Below are positions 15,925 through 25,348 of a stretch of DNA of 64,000 nt, piece after piece; position 1 is the stretch's first letter, and every line of letters starts with the position of its first letter. The stretch comes from Pararobbsia alpina (GTDB lineage: Bacteria; Pseudomonadota; Gammaproteobacteria; Burkholderiales; Burkholderiaceae). The notes beneath the pieces are model-generated. The model had not been told where the DNA came from. It searched no databases and saw only the letters and a list, made by a program, of their open reading frames with translations. The translations under genes were made by a program, and so were the position numbers. Location: assembly GCF_902859895.1 (NCBI RefSeq), contig NZ_CADIKM010000023.1:1-64000 (forward strand), in the 5' to 3' direction.

Positions 15925-17187
15925 ATGAACCACGATATCTCCGACCGCTTTGTCCCTCTCGCGAGCGCACCGAACTCGCCGCGCTTCCTGCTGTTTCTGA
16001 TCTGCCTGTTCGCCTCTGCCGGGCAGCTCGCGATCGACATCTACGTGCCCGCCCTACCTGCGATGGCGCGTTTCTTCGCAACTTCACCTCAGGCGATCCA
16101 GTCGAGCGTTTCCGGCTACATGGTGGCCTACGCGTTCGGCCAACTCGTCTTCGGGCCCGTAGCCGACGCTTACGGGCGCAAGCGCGTACTGGCGTTCGGT
16201 CTCGTACTCTTCACGATCGGCTGCCTGCTGTCGCTCGCCGCGCCGAATCTGGAGACGTTTCTCTTCGCCCGCTGCCTGCAGGGCTTCGGCATCGCCACCA
16301 CCAACCTGCTCGCGAAGGCGATCATCACTGATTCATTCTCCGGGCAGGCGCTGATGCATACGTTCACCTACATGGCAATCGCTTGGGGGCTTGCGCCGAT
16401 CGTTGCGCCGGTGATTGGTGCCCACCTGCAGACGTGGTTTGGCTGGCAGGCCTGTCTCGTCTTCCTGCTTGTCTATTCGCTCGTGATGTGGGGGGTGGTG
16501 TGGCGCTATCGCGAAACGTTGCAGCGCCCGGTGCGCCTGGAGCCGCGCACGCTAGTGACAAACGCGGGCAAGGTGCTCTCGAGCCCGGTGTTTCAGAGCT
16601 GCTTCCTCGCGCAGGGCCTGTGTTACAGCATCTTGCTCGTATTCAACGTCGTCGGACCGTTCATGGTGCAGAACACGCTGCACAAGCCGCCGACCTATTT
16701 CGGCTACCTGGCGCTCGGTATCGGGATGATGTTTTTCTTGGGCGGCCTGTCGAACCGCGTGCACGGCGCGCGTCTGCCGACTGCGGAACAGCGGCTGTAC
16801 ATCGGTGCGCGCGTGATGGCGGCCGCGTCGATTGCGATGTTGTTGCTCGCGCTGACGGTCGGCTTGCGCGTATGGACGCTCGCGATACCGGTGCTCGTGA
16901 TGGGCTTGTGCGCAGGCGCGATGTATCCGACGTTGATGGCCAAAGGCAATTCGCTATTCCCGCACGTCGCAGGCCTGACGAGCGCGATCCTCGGGTGTGC
17001 ACTGCTGCTGGTGTCGTCAGCGATGATGGGGCTCGCCGGCTTCTTGTCGGTGCAGACCCTGACGCCGCTCGCGGTGTTCTTCGTGGTTCTCGCGTTCGGT
17101 GTCGTCGGGATGGTGACAAAGCTCCTGCGACATCTGGGGCAACCGCAGCCCGACGTAGCCGTACGCCGCAACGGCAAGGTGGCGTAA
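15925..17187 (+). CDS. Bcr/CflA-family multidrug efflux MFS transporter
   Basis: 420 residues, 12 membrane helices. The signature of the Bcr/CflA (DHA1) group is clear: DIYVPALPAMARFF in helix 1, FGQLVFGPVADAYGRKRVL after helix 2, and RCLQGFGIATTNLLAKAIITD in helices 4-5. Family members export chloramphenicol, bicyclomycin or small metabolites with proton exchange. No ribosome site is obvious before ATG 15925, so the start is moderately certain. The reading frame ends right where an IS3-family remnant begins, but the last helix is complete and the protein has normal length, so it should be functional. No neighbour indicates its substrate. Confidence 0.87.
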   Translation: MNHDISDRFVPLASAPNSPRFLLFLICLFASAGQLAIDIYVPALPAMARFFATSPQAIQSSVSGYMVAYAFGQLVFGPVADAYGRKRVLAFGLVLFTIGCLLSLAAPNLETFLFARCLQGFGIATTNLLAKAIITDSFSGQALMHTFTYMAIAWGLAPIVAPVIGAHLQTWFGWQACLVFLLVYSLVMWGVVWRYRETLQRPVRLEPRTLVTNAGKVLSSPVFQSCFLAQGLCYSILLVFNVVGPFMVQNTLHKPPTYFGYLALGIGMMFFLGGLSNRVHGARLPTAEQRLYIGARVMAAASIAMLLLALTVGLRVWTLAIPVLVMGLCAGAMYPTLMAKGNSLFPHVAGLTSAILGCALLLVSSAMMGLAGFLSVQTLTPLAVFFVVLAFGVVGMVTKLLRHLGQPQPDVAVRRNGKVA

Positions 17188-17189
17188 GC

Positions 17190-17570
17190 GCGTAACCCGC
17201 AGTTTTCATGGGCCCGGCGATATTCGCCGGGCGTCTGGTAGTGCAGGCTGATCTCAAGATCGCGTTCGCTACCCGCTTCTTCAGCTTGGCATTTTCCGCT
17301 TCCAAGCCCTTCAGGCGTTTGACGCCGTCGCTCACCGTTTCACTGAAGCGCTTGCGCCACGCGTAGATCGACGCCTCGCTCACCCCGTTGCGCTTGGCCA
17401 CTTCGGCAATCGAATTCCTGTCCGCCTCGCGCAAGATCCGCACGATTTTCCTCGTCACTGTATCGGCTCGTCTTCACGACGCCCTCCGAGCCCGGATGCG
17501 CCCCTATCTCCAGCTCATCGTGGTCCGCAATTCCTGGTGCAAGCTCACCCGGTCGAGTCTCATGAGTGTC
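17190..17570 (-). mobile_element. Deleted and frameshifted IS3-family element remnant
   Basis: Minus-strand coding remnants of an IS3-family transposase. The orfA start is a GTG near 17477 (VKTSRYSDEE). An extra A in the run at 17444-17447 shifts the frame, after which IVRILREADRNSIAEVAKRN and the helix-turn-helix VSEASIYAWRKRF continue, with a leucine-zipper stretch up to about 17255. The sequence then jumps straight to the end of orfB (SLHYQTPGEYRRAHENCGL, 17195-17260), so nearly all of the catalytic DDE part is missing. No left inverted repeat is visible, as the remnant abuts the end of the MFS gene. A 9-base hairpin at 17212-17232 lies inside it and may end transcription of the MFS gene. 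The element cannot move. Confidence 0.8.
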
Positions 17571-17688
17571 CAGATCAATGCATTTGCCAGAAAGGATTTC
17601 TCCGTTTTCCCGGTCGAATCAGTGTTAACCCGCAACCATGTGTTGACGATCAAAATATCCGATATAGTTATCGACATGATATGTGATG

Positions 17689-17700
17689 TATGACGTCATA
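17689..17700. promoter_or_regulatory. Palindromic operator candidate upstream of GntR gene
   Basis: A perfect 12-base palindrome, TATGACGTCATA, lies in an A/T-rich stretch about 80 bases before the GntR start codon. The preceding TTGACG at 17643 could be part of a promoter, though spacing to a -10 box is unclear. FadR/GntR regulators often bind short palindromes of this size near their own genes, so autoregulation is plausible but inferred. Confidence 0.4.
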
Positions 17701-17777
17701 TATATCGTAGGCGCCCGTGGAGTGGCAGTGGAAGGCATGGGCCACGGGTCTGACCAAGGAGAACTTCGAGGTTGACC

Positions 17778-18464
17778 ATGAGTGAATCGACGAATACCGG
17801 TACTTCTCCTTCGCTAACTGCGGACTTTGTCCAAAGTCTGAGGATGGAAATTCTTGCAGGTACCCGAACGCCTGGCGAGCGGGTACCGCTTGAAGGGTTG
17901 CGGCAGGCTTACGGCATCAGCCTGAGCCCTATCCGGGAGGGCCTCTCAAGGCTTGTCGCTGAAGGGCTGCTGATCCCGGTTGGGCAGCGCGGATATCGGG
18001 TGGCTCCAGTCTCACTGGAAGAGTTCATCGATATCAAGACGCTTCGTGTTGATCTGGAGCTTAAGGCGCTGCGCGAATCGATTCGCCATGGCGACGAAAG
18101 CTGGGATCTCAGCCTGATGGCTGCATTGCAGCGTCTAAGAAATTTTGAGCAGAAGCGATGGTTGGCTGACGAAGTGGATGCGTGGGAAGAGCGCCATCAC
18201 GCGTTTCACTCGACGTTGATTGGCGCCTGCCAGTCGCCGATTCTGATTCAATTTTGCAAGACGTTGCACGACATGGGCGACCGCTATCGCCGTGTGTTTT
18301 TAAAGGCGCACGAACCTGATCGAGATGTCACGCAGGAGCATCTGGCGATGTACCAGGCGGCTGTGGATCGCAACGCCGACGTGGCCTGCGACATTCTGCG
18401 CAATCACATCGAACGTACCGGAATGAATGTGCTTGCCGTGATGCGCGAGCGTGCAGACCGTTGA
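17778..18464 (+). CDS. GntR (FadR/FCD)-family transcriptional regulator
   Basis: 228 residues. An N-terminal winged helix spans about residues 12-75 (VQSLRMEILAGTRTPGERVP, GLRQAYGISLSPIREGLSRLVAEGLL, then the wing GQRGYRVAPVS). A helical FCD ligand domain follows, containing DIKTLRVDLELKAL, WEERHHAFHSTLI and a late EHLAMYQAAVDRNAD with histidines that normally bind a metal. The start ATG at 17778 follows GAGG by six bases; TTG two codons earlier is the only alternative. It is the first gene of the aromatic-degradation operon, 16 bases ahead of the ring-cleavage dioxygenase, and so is its probable local regulator. Confidence 0.88.
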   Translation: MSESTNTGTSPSLTADFVQSLRMEILAGTRTPGERVPLEGLRQAYGISLSPIREGLSRLVAEGLLIPVGQRGYRVAPVSLEEFIDIKTLRVDLELKALRESIRHGDESWDLSLMAALQRLRNFEQKRWLADEVDAWEERHHAFHSTLIGACQSPILIQFCKTLHDMGDRYRRVFLKAHEPDRDVTQEHLAMYQAAVDRNADVACDILRNHIERTGMNVLAVMRERADR

Positions 18465-18480
18465 TCTCAAGGGGCAGCAG

Positions 18481-19452
18481 ATGATCAAGACGCTTAGTTA
18501 TGTCGTGGTAACAACGCCAAATCTGGCGCAGTGGTGCGAACTGGCGATCAACCTCGTCGGTTTGCATGCGGACGTAATCAGTGAGGATCAGGTAGTGCGC
18601 TTGCGCATGGACGAAAAGGTCCAGAGGCTACTGCTGCAATCAACCACGGGGCCGTCGGCGCTGACGATGGGCTTCGAGGTAGACGATGCCGCAGCATTGG
18701 CCCGAGTCGCACAGGACCTGACGGGTGCGGGTTATTCCGTGGTGCCAGGCGTCGAGGAAGAAATCACGAAACGCGGCGTGACCGATATGTTTCATTTCAT
18801 CGATGCAGATGGCAGTCGCGTCGAGGTCGCATACGGGCTGAAAGACGCTGCCAGTGCATTGCGGCCAGGCCGGCCAATCGGCGGCTTTCGCACGGGCGAA
18901 CTCGGCATGGGCCATGTCGCCCTGAAGGCAGGGAACTTTCCCGCAATGTCTGCCCTTTTCAAGGACGTGCTGCATTTCAGTATGAGCGACTTCGCTCGCG
19001 AACCGTTTCCGGTCGAATTCTTCCATGTGAACCCGCGCCATCACACAGTGGGTCTGGCCGATACCGGAACAGGCGCCGGCATATACCACCTGATGCTCGA
19101 ATACAACGATTGGGACGATGTCGGCCGTGCGCTTGACATGGCGCTCGAACACCCGGAATCGATTGGCGTTTCTCTAGGCCGGCATAGTAACGACCACATC
19201 ACGTCCTTTTACGTGCGAACACCCGATGGCTGGCTGCTGGAACTCGGTTGGGGCGCACGATTGATTGATGGAGCGTGGCAGGTGGAGGAGTTGCCGGGCC
19301 TCAGTCTCTGGGGGCACGAGCGAACATGGTTACCGCCCGAGAAACGCGAGAAGGCGCGTCAGCAACTTAACGCATTGGCGGCACGTGGTGTTCGTGCACC
19401 GATGGCGCCTCTCGCGCAAGGTTCTGCGCCACTTTCCAAAAAAATTCGATGA
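18481..19452 (+). CDS. Type I extradiol ring-cleavage dioxygenase (BphC-like, VOC fold)
   Basis: 323 residues, two-domain vicinal-oxygen-chelate enzyme that opens a catechol ring next to the two hydroxyls. The iron ligands of BphC-type enzymes (His, His, Glu) correspond to His145 (LGMGHVAL), His203 (IYHLMLEY) and Glu254 (GWLLELGWG). The N-terminal domain (LSYVVVTTPNLAQWCEL) is the non-catalytic repeat. ATG 18481 follows AAGGGG. The stop overlaps the start of the C-C hydrolase gene (ATGA), so translation is coupled. With the downstream hydrolase, hydratase and aldolase it makes a complete meta-cleavage route. The exact catechol substrate cannot be read from the sequence. Confidence 0.9.
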   Translation: MIKTLSYVVVTTPNLAQWCELAINLVGLHADVISEDQVVRLRMDEKVQRLLLQSTTGPSALTMGFEVDDAAALARVAQDLTGAGYSVVPGVEEEITKRGVTDMFHFIDADGSRVEVAYGLKDAASALRPGRPIGGFRTGELGMGHVALKAGNFPAMSALFKDVLHFSMSDFAREPFPVEFFHVNPRHHTVGLADTGTGAGIYHLMLEYNDWDDVGRALDMALEHPESIGVSLGRHSNDHITSFYVRTPDGWLLELGWGARLIDGAWQVEELPGLSLWGHERTWLPPEKREKARQQLNALAARGVRAPMAPLAQGSAPLSKKIR

Positions 19453-20312
19453 TGAACTCGATACTCCACACACCACAGTCTGCGAAATCCATGCCGCCTG
19501 AGATCGGCAAAAGCATTCAGCTTGGGGAAAGCCTGGTCAATTACCACGATCTCGGTGAAGGCAGCCCAATCTTGTTGATTCATGGGTCAGGCCCAGGCGT
19601 GACCGCCTGGGCGAACTGGCGAGGCATCATTCCAACGCTCGCACAACGTGCACGTGTCATTGCACCCGACATGCTGGGTTTTGGGTACAGCAGTTGCCCT
19701 GTCGACACGAAACTGGATCTGGATGCGTGGGTTGCCCAGTTGCTGAATTTACTGGATGCGCTGGATGTCGGCTCCGTATCGGTGGTCGGTAACTCCTTTG
19801 GCGGTGCCGTTGCACTGGCACTGGCCCATCGTCACCCGGCCCGTGTGAAGCGTCTGGTACTCATGGGCGCCGTCGGTCTTTCATTTCCGATCAGTGACGG
19901 GCTGAACAAGGTGTGGGGCTATCAGCCGTCCATTCCTGCAATGGCCGAGCTGATGAAGCTGTTCGCATACGATCACAGCATTATCAATGATGACCTCATT
20001 GCGATGCGCTATGCGGCGAGTATTCGCGACGATGTCCAGACCCGCTTTGCCCAGTTGTTTCCGGAACCACGCCAGAAGGGCGTCGAGATGCTCGCGCAGG
20101 ATGAGTCTGCGCTTCGGGCGCTGCCGCACCAGACACTTCTCATTCACGGACGTGACGATCAGGTGATCCCGCTCGAAGTGTCCGAGCGCATGCTGCGCCT
20201 GATTCCGCGTGCTGATTTGCATGTTTTTGGTGAGTGCGGCCACTGGGTACAAATCGAACGTCAGGCGGCCTTTACACGCGTGGTGTCCGAGTTCCTGTGC
20301 GCCGACTTGTGA
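19449..20312 (+). CDS. Meta-cleavage product hydrolase (MhpC/BphD/DmpD-like)
   Basis: 287-residue alpha/beta hydrolase that splits the carbon-carbon bond of the ring-opened product, giving a carboxylic acid and 2-hydroxypenta-2,4-dienoate. The oxyanion segment LLIHGSGPGVTAWANW is typical of C-C hydrolases. The catalytic triad is Ser116 (GNSFGG), Asp237 (GRDDQVIP) and His265 (GECGHW). Start is ATG 19449 or the next codon ATG 19452; an internal ATG before PPEIGK is also possible. It overlaps the dioxygenase stop by four bases. The need for a C-C hydrolase suggests that the substrate catechol carries an alkyl, aryl or acyl side chain at position 3. Confidence 0.9.
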   Translation: MMNSILHTPQSAKSMPPEIGKSIQLGESLVNYHDLGEGSPILLIHGSGPGVTAWANWRGIIPTLAQRARVIAPDMLGFGYSSCPVDTKLDLDAWVAQLLNLLDALDVGSVSVVGNSFGGAVALALAHRHPARVKRLVLMGAVGLSFPISDGLNKVWGYQPSIPAMAELMKLFAYDHSIINDDLIAMRYAASIRDDVQTRFAQLFPEPRQKGVEMLAQDESALRALPHQTLLIHGRDDQVIPLEVSERMLRLIPRADLHVFGECGHWVQIERQAAFTRVVSEFLCADL

Positions 20313-20323
20313 AAGCTGAGGAG

Positions 20324-20773
20324 ATGAGATTGAACAAGGCAGATATCCGTGGACGGTGGGAAATTGTTTCCTGGACTCAGGAGTACGACGACGGGCGTGT
20401 CGTTTATCCGATGGGACAGCATTTGCAGGGCTTCATCGACTACGGCCCACATGGCATGTTTCTCGTCATTGAAAGGGCTCAGCGTGGACGCTTCGCGTCT
20501 GGAGGGCAATGGTCCGCCTCCGATGCCGAGAAGGCCGCTGCCTACAACAGTTATATGAGCTATGCCGGCGGCTATGAAATCGAGGGCGATACGATCATTC
20601 ATCACGTCAGGCACAGTCTGTTCCCAGACTGGGAAGGCGGGGTGCAAAGACGACTAGGAAGCCTAAAGGATGGTTTATTGCGTCTGAGCGCCAGACTGGA
20701 AGAGGGAACCGAACAGGCTCGCAGTGCAAATCTGACGTGGCGTCGAGCCGGAGATGACCAAAGTGTCAAATGA
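20324..20773 (+). CDS. Lipocalin-like domain protein within catabolic operon
   Basis: 149 residues. It opens with DIRGRWEIVSWTQEYDDGR, containing the G-x-W element of lipocalin-like proteins, and continues with alternating strands such as GFIDYGPHGMFLVI and YEIEGDTIIHHVRHSLFP. This matches the small lipocalin-like family seen in many proteobacteria; the function is unknown and a ligand-binding or isomerase-type role is possible. No signal peptide is present, so it is cytoplasmic. GAGGAG touches the ATG at 20324, while TTG at 20330 has ideal spacing to the same site, so the true start may be the TTG. It overlaps the hydratase start by 20 bases. Confidence 0.72.
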   Translation: MRLNKADIRGRWEIVSWTQEYDDGRVVYPMGQHLQGFIDYGPHGMFLVIERAQRGRFASGGQWSASDAEKAAAYNSYMSYAGGYEIEGDTIIHHVRHSLFPDWEGGVQRRLGSLKDGLLRLSARLEEGTEQARSANLTWRRAGDDQSVK

Positions 20774-21575
20774 TGCAAGGCTCTCAAAGCTCCGGGACAT
20801 GGCAGAGAACCTGCGCATGGCCTATACCAACGCGGTGCCCGTTGAGCCCCTGCGCGGGAGGCTTGAAGGACTGAGCACCGACGACGCATACGCAATACAG
20901 GAGTACAACACCGCGCATTGGCTCGCCAACGGAAGGCGGCTAGTCGGGAGGAAGATCGGTCTGACCTCACGAGCCGTACAACAGCAGCTCGGTGTCGACC
21001 AGCCTGATTTTGGCATGCTGTTCGCCGACATGGCGATGCCGGAAGGCGAAGATATTCCGGCTGGGCGACTGCTGCAGCCAAGAATCGAAGCCGAAATCGC
21101 GTTGATCCTGAAGCGCGATCTGGTGTTCGAGCGCCATACGTACGCCGACCTGCTGCAAGCGGTGGATTGTTGCCTGCCCGCTCTGGAGATTGTCGATAGC
21201 CGCATTGCCAATTGGGATATCCGACTGGCCGATACCATTGCCGATAACGCGTCGAGCGGTCTGTTCGTCCTCGGCACGCGGCCCGTGCTTTTACGAGACA
21301 TCGATTTGACCGCCTGCTCCACACGAATGTCGCGTTCAGGGGAGACGGTATCCGAGGGCAACGGTCGCGCATGTCTTGGCAATCCGTTGAACGCCTGCCT
21401 CTGGCTGGCCGACACGATGAGCCGGTATGGGCGTCCTTTGCAGGCGGGCGATATTGTACTCACTGGCGCGTTGGGCCCGATGGTGCCGGTCGTTGCTGGC
21501 GATCGCTTTGAGGCGAGCATCGATGGCCTCGGCAGTGTTTCGGTCGGTTTCGGCAAGCAAAAGGAAATTCGATGA
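20754..21575 (+). CDS. 2-hydroxypenta-2,4-dienoate hydratase (2-keto-4-pentenoate hydratase)
   Basis: 273 residues, fumarylacetoacetase-fold enzyme that adds water to 2-hydroxypentadienoate, giving 4-hydroxy-2-oxovalerate. Typical segments are [33 protein letters not shown] (acidic metal ligands), ALEIVDSRI with [15 protein letters not shown], and [12 protein letters not shown] near the end. The length fits MhpD/BphH/DmpE (about 260). 4-oxalocrotonate decarboxylase is a close homologue and cannot be fully excluded, but the upstream C-C hydrolase favours the hydratase. It overlaps the lipocalin-like gene by 20 bases and the acetaldehyde dehydrogenase by four (ATGA), so the genes are tightly coupled. 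Confidence 0.88.
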   Translation: MTKVSNDARLSKLRDMAENLRMAYTNAVPVEPLRGRLEGLSTDDAYAIQEYNTAHWLANGRRLVGRKIGLTSRAVQQQLGVDQPDFGMLFADMAMPEGEDIPAGRLLQPRIEAEIALILKRDLVFERHTYADLLQAVDCCLPALEIVDSRIANWDIRLADTIADNASSGLFVLGTRPVLLRDIDLTACSTRMSRSGETVSEGNGRACLGNPLNACLWLADTMSRYGRPLQAGDIVLTGALGPMVPVVAGDRFEASIDGLGSVSVGFGKQKEIR

Positions 21576-22516
21576 AGACAATCAAAGCGGCGATCATCGG
21601 GTCGGGAAACATCGGTACTGACCTGATGATCAAGATCCTGCGGCATGGCAAACGCCTGGAAATCGTGGCGATGGTCGGCATCGATCCCGCCTCCGATGGT
21701 CTGGCGCGCGCAGCGCGCTTGGGTGTTGCCACCACTTCGGACGGCGTGGAGGGATTGCTGCGTTTGCCCCAATTCGACGATATTGAAGTCGTGTTCGATG
21801 CGACCTCCGCCGGTGCGCATGTGCAAAATGACGCCCGACTGCGAGAGGCGAAGCCGGGGATACGGATGATTGACCTGACGCCCGCAGCGATCGGCCCGTA
21901 TGTGATTCCCGCAATCAATCTTGACGCCGAGCTCGACGCGTCAAATCTCAACATGGTCACCTGCGGCGGGCAAGCCACTATCCCGATGGTTGCGGCCGTG
22001 TCACGCGTCGCAAAGGTGCACTACGCGGAAATCGTCGCATCGATCTCGAGCAAGTCGGCGGGCCCGGGTACGCGAGCGAACATCGACGAGTTCACCGAGA
22101 CGACGCGCAATGCGATCGAAAGCCTCGGCGGCGCGACACGCGGGAAGGCGATCATCGTCCTGAATCCGGCCGAACCCCCTCTCATCATGCGCGACACGGT
22201 CTTCGTGCTGTCGCAGATGGCGGACCGAACGGCGATATCGGATAGCATCGAACGGATGGTCGCAGACGTGCAGACGTACGTGCCAGGCTATCGGTTAAAG
22301 CAAAAGGTGCAGTTCGACGTTGTCGAACCGGGCGAACCGTTGAACGTACCCGGCCTGGGCCCGAAGCACGGCCTTAAGACGTCGATCTTCCTCGAAGTCG
22401 AAGGGGCTGCACACTATCTGCCTGCCTACGCGGGCAATCTGGATATCATGACCTCGGCCGCGCTCGCCTGTGCCGAACGTATCGCTGAGACGCGGCTTGC
22501 GCCGCTTGTTGCCTGA
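21572..22516 (+). CDS. mhpF: Acetaldehyde dehydrogenase (acylating)
   Basis: 314 residues. It converts acetaldehyde, NAD+ and CoA to acetyl-CoA and works in a complex with the aldolase encoded next. The Rossmann motif is [16 protein letters not shown]; the catalytic cysteine is Cys131 in [11 protein letters not shown]. Other conserved blocks are [17 protein letters not shown] and the late [18 protein letters not shown]. The length matches MhpF/DmpF/BphJ (307-316). The ATG overlaps the hydratase stop, and the aldolase starts eight bases downstream, the order found in many meta-cleavage operons. In the channelled complex, toxic acetaldehyde passes directly from aldolase to this enzyme (known for the DmpFG pair). 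Confidence 0.95.
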   Translation: MKTIKAAIIGSGNIGTDLMIKILRHGKRLEIVAMVGIDPASDGLARAARLGVATTSDGVEGLLRLPQFDDIEVVFDATSAGAHVQNDARLREAKPGIRMIDLTPAAIGPYVIPAINLDAELDASNLNMVTCGGQATIPMVAAVSRVAKVHYAEIVASISSKSAGPGTRANIDEFTETTRNAIESLGGATRGKAIIVLNPAEPPLIMRDTVFVLSQMADRTAISDSIERMVADVQTYVPGYRLKQKVQFDVVEPGEPLNVPGLGPKHGLKTSIFLEVEGAAHYLPAYAGNLDIMTSAALACAERIAETRLAPLVA

Positions 22517-22524
22517 GGCCGCAG

Positions 22525-23568
22525 ATGAACAACCGCAAACTCTATATTTCGGACGTGACGTTGCGAGATGGCAGCCACGCGATTCGCCATCAATACACTA
22601 TCCCGAACGTCAAGGCAATCGCTCAGGCGCTCGATGACGCACGGGTGGACTCGATCGAAGTTGCCCATGGTGACGGTCTGTCGGGATCGAGCTTCAACTA
22701 CGGCTTCGGTGCGCACAGCGATGTGGAATGGATTGCTGCAGTAGCGGAAACGGTCAGGCATGCCCGCGTGGCGACACTGCTGTTGCCGGGCGTCGGCACC
22801 GTGCACGACCTGCGCAATGCCTACGACGCGGGCGCTCGCGTGGTACGTGTGGCCACACACTGCACCGAGGCCGACGTTTCGAAGCAGCATATCGAATATG
22901 CCCGTGAACTCGGCATGGATACCGTTGGCTTCCTGATGATGAGCCATATGACGCCACCCCAGGCGCTCGCCCAGCAGGCGAAGCTGATGGAGAGCTACGG
23001 CGCGACCTGCGTGTATGTCGTGGATTCGGGCGGTGCGCTGTCAATGGACGGCGTGCGCGAGCGTTTTCGTGCCTTCAAGGACGTGTTGAAGGCCGATACC
23101 CAGACGGGCATGCATGCGCATCACAACCTGTCGCTGGGCGTGGCGAATTCGATCGTGGCTGTGGAAGAGGGCTGCGACCGCATTGATGCGAGTCTCGCCG
23201 GCATGGGCGCGGGTGCGGGGAACGCACCGCTGGAGGTCTTCATCGCGGCGGCCGACCGGCTCGGCTGGAATCACGGCTGTGATGTGTACGGTCTGCTCGA
23301 TGCCGCCGACGACATCGTGCGTCCGTTGCAGGACCGGCCGGTGCGCGTCGACCGCGAAACGCTCGCGCTCGGTTACGCCGGTGTTTACTCCAGCTTCCTG
23401 CGCCATGCGGAAGCGGCTGCCGCGAAGTATGGGCTGAAGACAATCGACATTCTCGTTGAACTCGGACGCCGCCGGATGGTTGGCGGACAGGAGGACATGA
23501 TCGTGGATGTCGCGCTGGATCTGCTAGACGCACGCAAGGACAGCGGGGTAGAGGCTGTCACACGCTGA
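22525..23568 (+). CDS. dmpG: 4-hydroxy-2-oxovalerate aldolase
   Basis: 347 residues, HMGL-like TIM-barrel aldolase that splits 4-hydroxy-2-oxovalerate into pyruvate and acetaldehyde. The N-terminal motif [10 protein letters not shown] gives the catalytic Arg14 and the metal ligand Asp15, with His18 as the likely base. The metal-binding pair is His197/His199 in [11 protein letters not shown]. The C-terminal domain that contacts the dehydrogenase is complete (ending [14 protein letters not shown]). Equivalent to MhpE/DmpG/BphI. It closes the tightly packed part of the operon; a 305-base gap follows before the AAHS transporter. Confidence 0.95.
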   Translation: MNNRKLYISDVTLRDGSHAIRHQYTIPNVKAIAQALDDARVDSIEVAHGDGLSGSSFNYGFGAHSDVEWIAAVAETVRHARVATLLLPGVGTVHDLRNAYDAGARVVRVATHCTEADVSKQHIEYARELGMDTVGFLMMSHMTPPQALAQQAKLMESYGATCVYVVDSGGALSMDGVRERFRAFKDVLKADTQTGMHAHHNLSLGVANSIVAVEEGCDRIDASLAGMGAGAGNAPLEVFIAAADRLGWNHGCDVYGLLDAADDIVRPLQDRPVRVDRETLALGYAGVYSSFLRHAEAAAAKYGLKTIDILVELGRRRMVGGQEDMIVDVALDLLDARKDSGVEAVTR

Positions 23569-23873
23569 ATGGCGTGTGCACGGCGCGAATTCAGAAGCAG
23601 CCGCGGCCTGGGAGTGAACGTGACGCGTCATCGTTTGGCGCATGAAGGACACGGCGGACAAGCACGCGCGCGGGGAGACTCGGTGGTTCCTGACGTGTTA
23701 ATTGCGCCAAGCTCGCGCGAGGATGACCGGGTGGCGGTGGCGCTGACTTTCAGAGCTTGGCTTGAGTGAGCTCAAGGCAGCTGCGTCTGGTGTATGCAAT
23801 TGCGTTCGGATGGACGGCTTTCAAGATAATTGCCATCACATTTCAATAAATTAGAGCTACTGAGGAGACAAAG
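23569..23873. other. Gap before second AAHS transporter
   Basis: A 66-codon frame begins directly at the aldolase stop (23569-23769) but encodes an Arg-rich sequence without motifs and has no ribosome site, so it is not called. The 3' part is A/T-rich (for example around 23815-23860) and may hold a separate promoter for the transporter. Nothing else was recognised. Confidence 0.45.
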
Positions 23874-25223
23874 ATGGCACTTGTTGTAGATGTTGGTGAT
23901 CTGATCGATACCCGCCCCTTAGGGCGTTACCGCCTCCTGGTTCTCATGCTCTGTGCGATATGCCTCGTTATGGACGGCTTCGACGTTCAGGCAATCGGCT
24001 ATGTCGCACCCGCTGTCATTCACGAGTGGGGGATTGCGAAGGAAGTGCTGTCGCCGGTGTTTGGCGCGGGGCTCTTCGGTATGCTGATCGGCTCGCTCAT
24101 ACTCAGCGCGGCCGGAGACAAGGTTGGGCGCCGTCCCGTTCTTATTGGAGCAATGCTCTTCTTTTCCGTATGCATGTTTGCTACCGGGTTTGTCCATGAC
24201 ATCCCCGAGTTCATCGCATTGCGCTTTGCGGCTGGTTTGGGCCTCGGCGGCATCATGCCAAACGTGACGGCACTGATCGGTGAATTCAGTCCAAAACGAA
24301 TTCGCATGACGTCGATCATGACGGTTTCCGTCGGCTATATCGTCGGCGGAGTGGTCGGTGGATTCATTGCCGCTGCGCTGATGCCTGTTTTCGGTTGGCA
24401 ATCGGTCTTTTTCTTTGGCGGCGTGATTTCGCTGGTCGTGGCCGTACTCCTGTGGGTGTCGTTGCCGGAGTCGGTACAGTTTCTTCTACTTCGGAAGAAT
24501 GACGAGGAGCGGGTACGCCGGCTTCTTGCACGTATCGTCGGGAGCGCCGAGGTGATATCAGCGTCGGCACGCCTCATTTTCAATGAGCAGAAATCGCAAG
24601 GCGCGCCGTTTATCGAAATATTCAAGGATGGCCGGGCAAGTATCACTATTCTTCTATGGATCATTAATTTCACGAACCTGCTCGATATGTATTTCCTTTC
24701 GAACTGGTTGCCGACAGTTATGCACGAAGCGGGGCATTCAGTGGAGACGGCAGCGTTGGCCGGATCGGCCTTGTGGGGCGGTGGACTGGTTGGCACGCTG
24801 GCCTTGGGAAGAGTGACGGACCGCTTTGGCGTGTTGCCCGTACTGGCTTCGGCCTTTCTCATCGGAGTTGCTGCGACTGCGGCGATTGGCAATCCACTGG
24901 TGATGACGTCCCTTGGAGCAGTATTTCTGGCCATTTTTCTCAGTGGCTTTGCCATTATCGGCGGCCATCCAGGTATCAATGCGTGGTCCGCAACCTACTA
25001 TCCAACGGATTTGCGCTCGACTGGCATCGGATGGAGTCTTGGCGTGGGTCGAATCGGCTCCGTCATCGGACCCGTGGTGGGCGGCGCGCTAATGCATCTT
25101 CAATGGACATCGTCATCGTTGTTTATGGTGGCTGCGATGTTTGTCTGTGTCACCCTGGCCGGGATCGTTGCGATTCATTTCGTGGATCGGCCAATGACCG
25201 GCCGAACGGCCGATGCATTGTAG
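23874..25223 (+). CDS. AAHS-family MFS transporter (aromatic acid uptake)
   Basis: 449 residues, 12 helices. Helix 1 carries the signature MDGFDVQAIGYVAPAV, and the 2-3 loop reads SAAGDKVGRRPVLIG. The later segment GGHPGINAWSATYYPTDLRSTGIGW is also typical of AAHS proteins such as MhpT, PcaK and the gallate or vanillate permeases. GAGGAG precedes ATG 23874 at good distance. It sits between the meta-cleavage genes and the LigAB-like pair, so it probably imports the aromatic acid these enzymes degrade. It is the second of three AAHS paralogues in the window. Confidence 0.9.
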   Translation: MALVVDVGDLIDTRPLGRYRLLVLMLCAICLVMDGFDVQAIGYVAPAVIHEWGIAKEVLSPVFGAGLFGMLIGSLILSAAGDKVGRRPVLIGAMLFFSVCMFATGFVHDIPEFIALRFAAGLGLGGIMPNVTALIGEFSPKRIRMTSIMTVSVGYIVGGVVGGFIAAALMPVFGWQSVFFFGGVISLVVAVLLWVSLPESVQFLLLRKNDEERVRRLLARIVGSAEVISASARLIFNEQKSQGAPFIEIFKDGRASITILLWIINFTNLLDMYFLSNWLPTVMHEAGHSVETAALAGSALWGGGLVGTLALGRVTDRFGVLPVLASAFLIGVAATAAIGNPLVMTSLGAVFLAIFLSGFAIIGGHPGINAWSATYYPTDLRSTGIGWSLGVGRIGSVIGPVVGGALMHLQWTSSSLFMVAAMFVCVTLAGIVAIHFVDRPMTGRTADAL

Positions 25224-25348
25224 TACCGCATAGGTAGGCCGATCCGTCGGTCGCTTTTTTCTGAAACCAGGTGAGCTGGCCGTTACGGAAATCGATGATA
25301 TCGGCCGATTGGCGAGCACCATCCTCCAGGAGCCCCGGAGACACCGCG

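Noticed and set aside
23569-23769. 66-codon frame starting at the aldolase stop
   Set aside because: Arg-rich sequence without motifs, no ribosome site; probably chance in GC-rich DNA.
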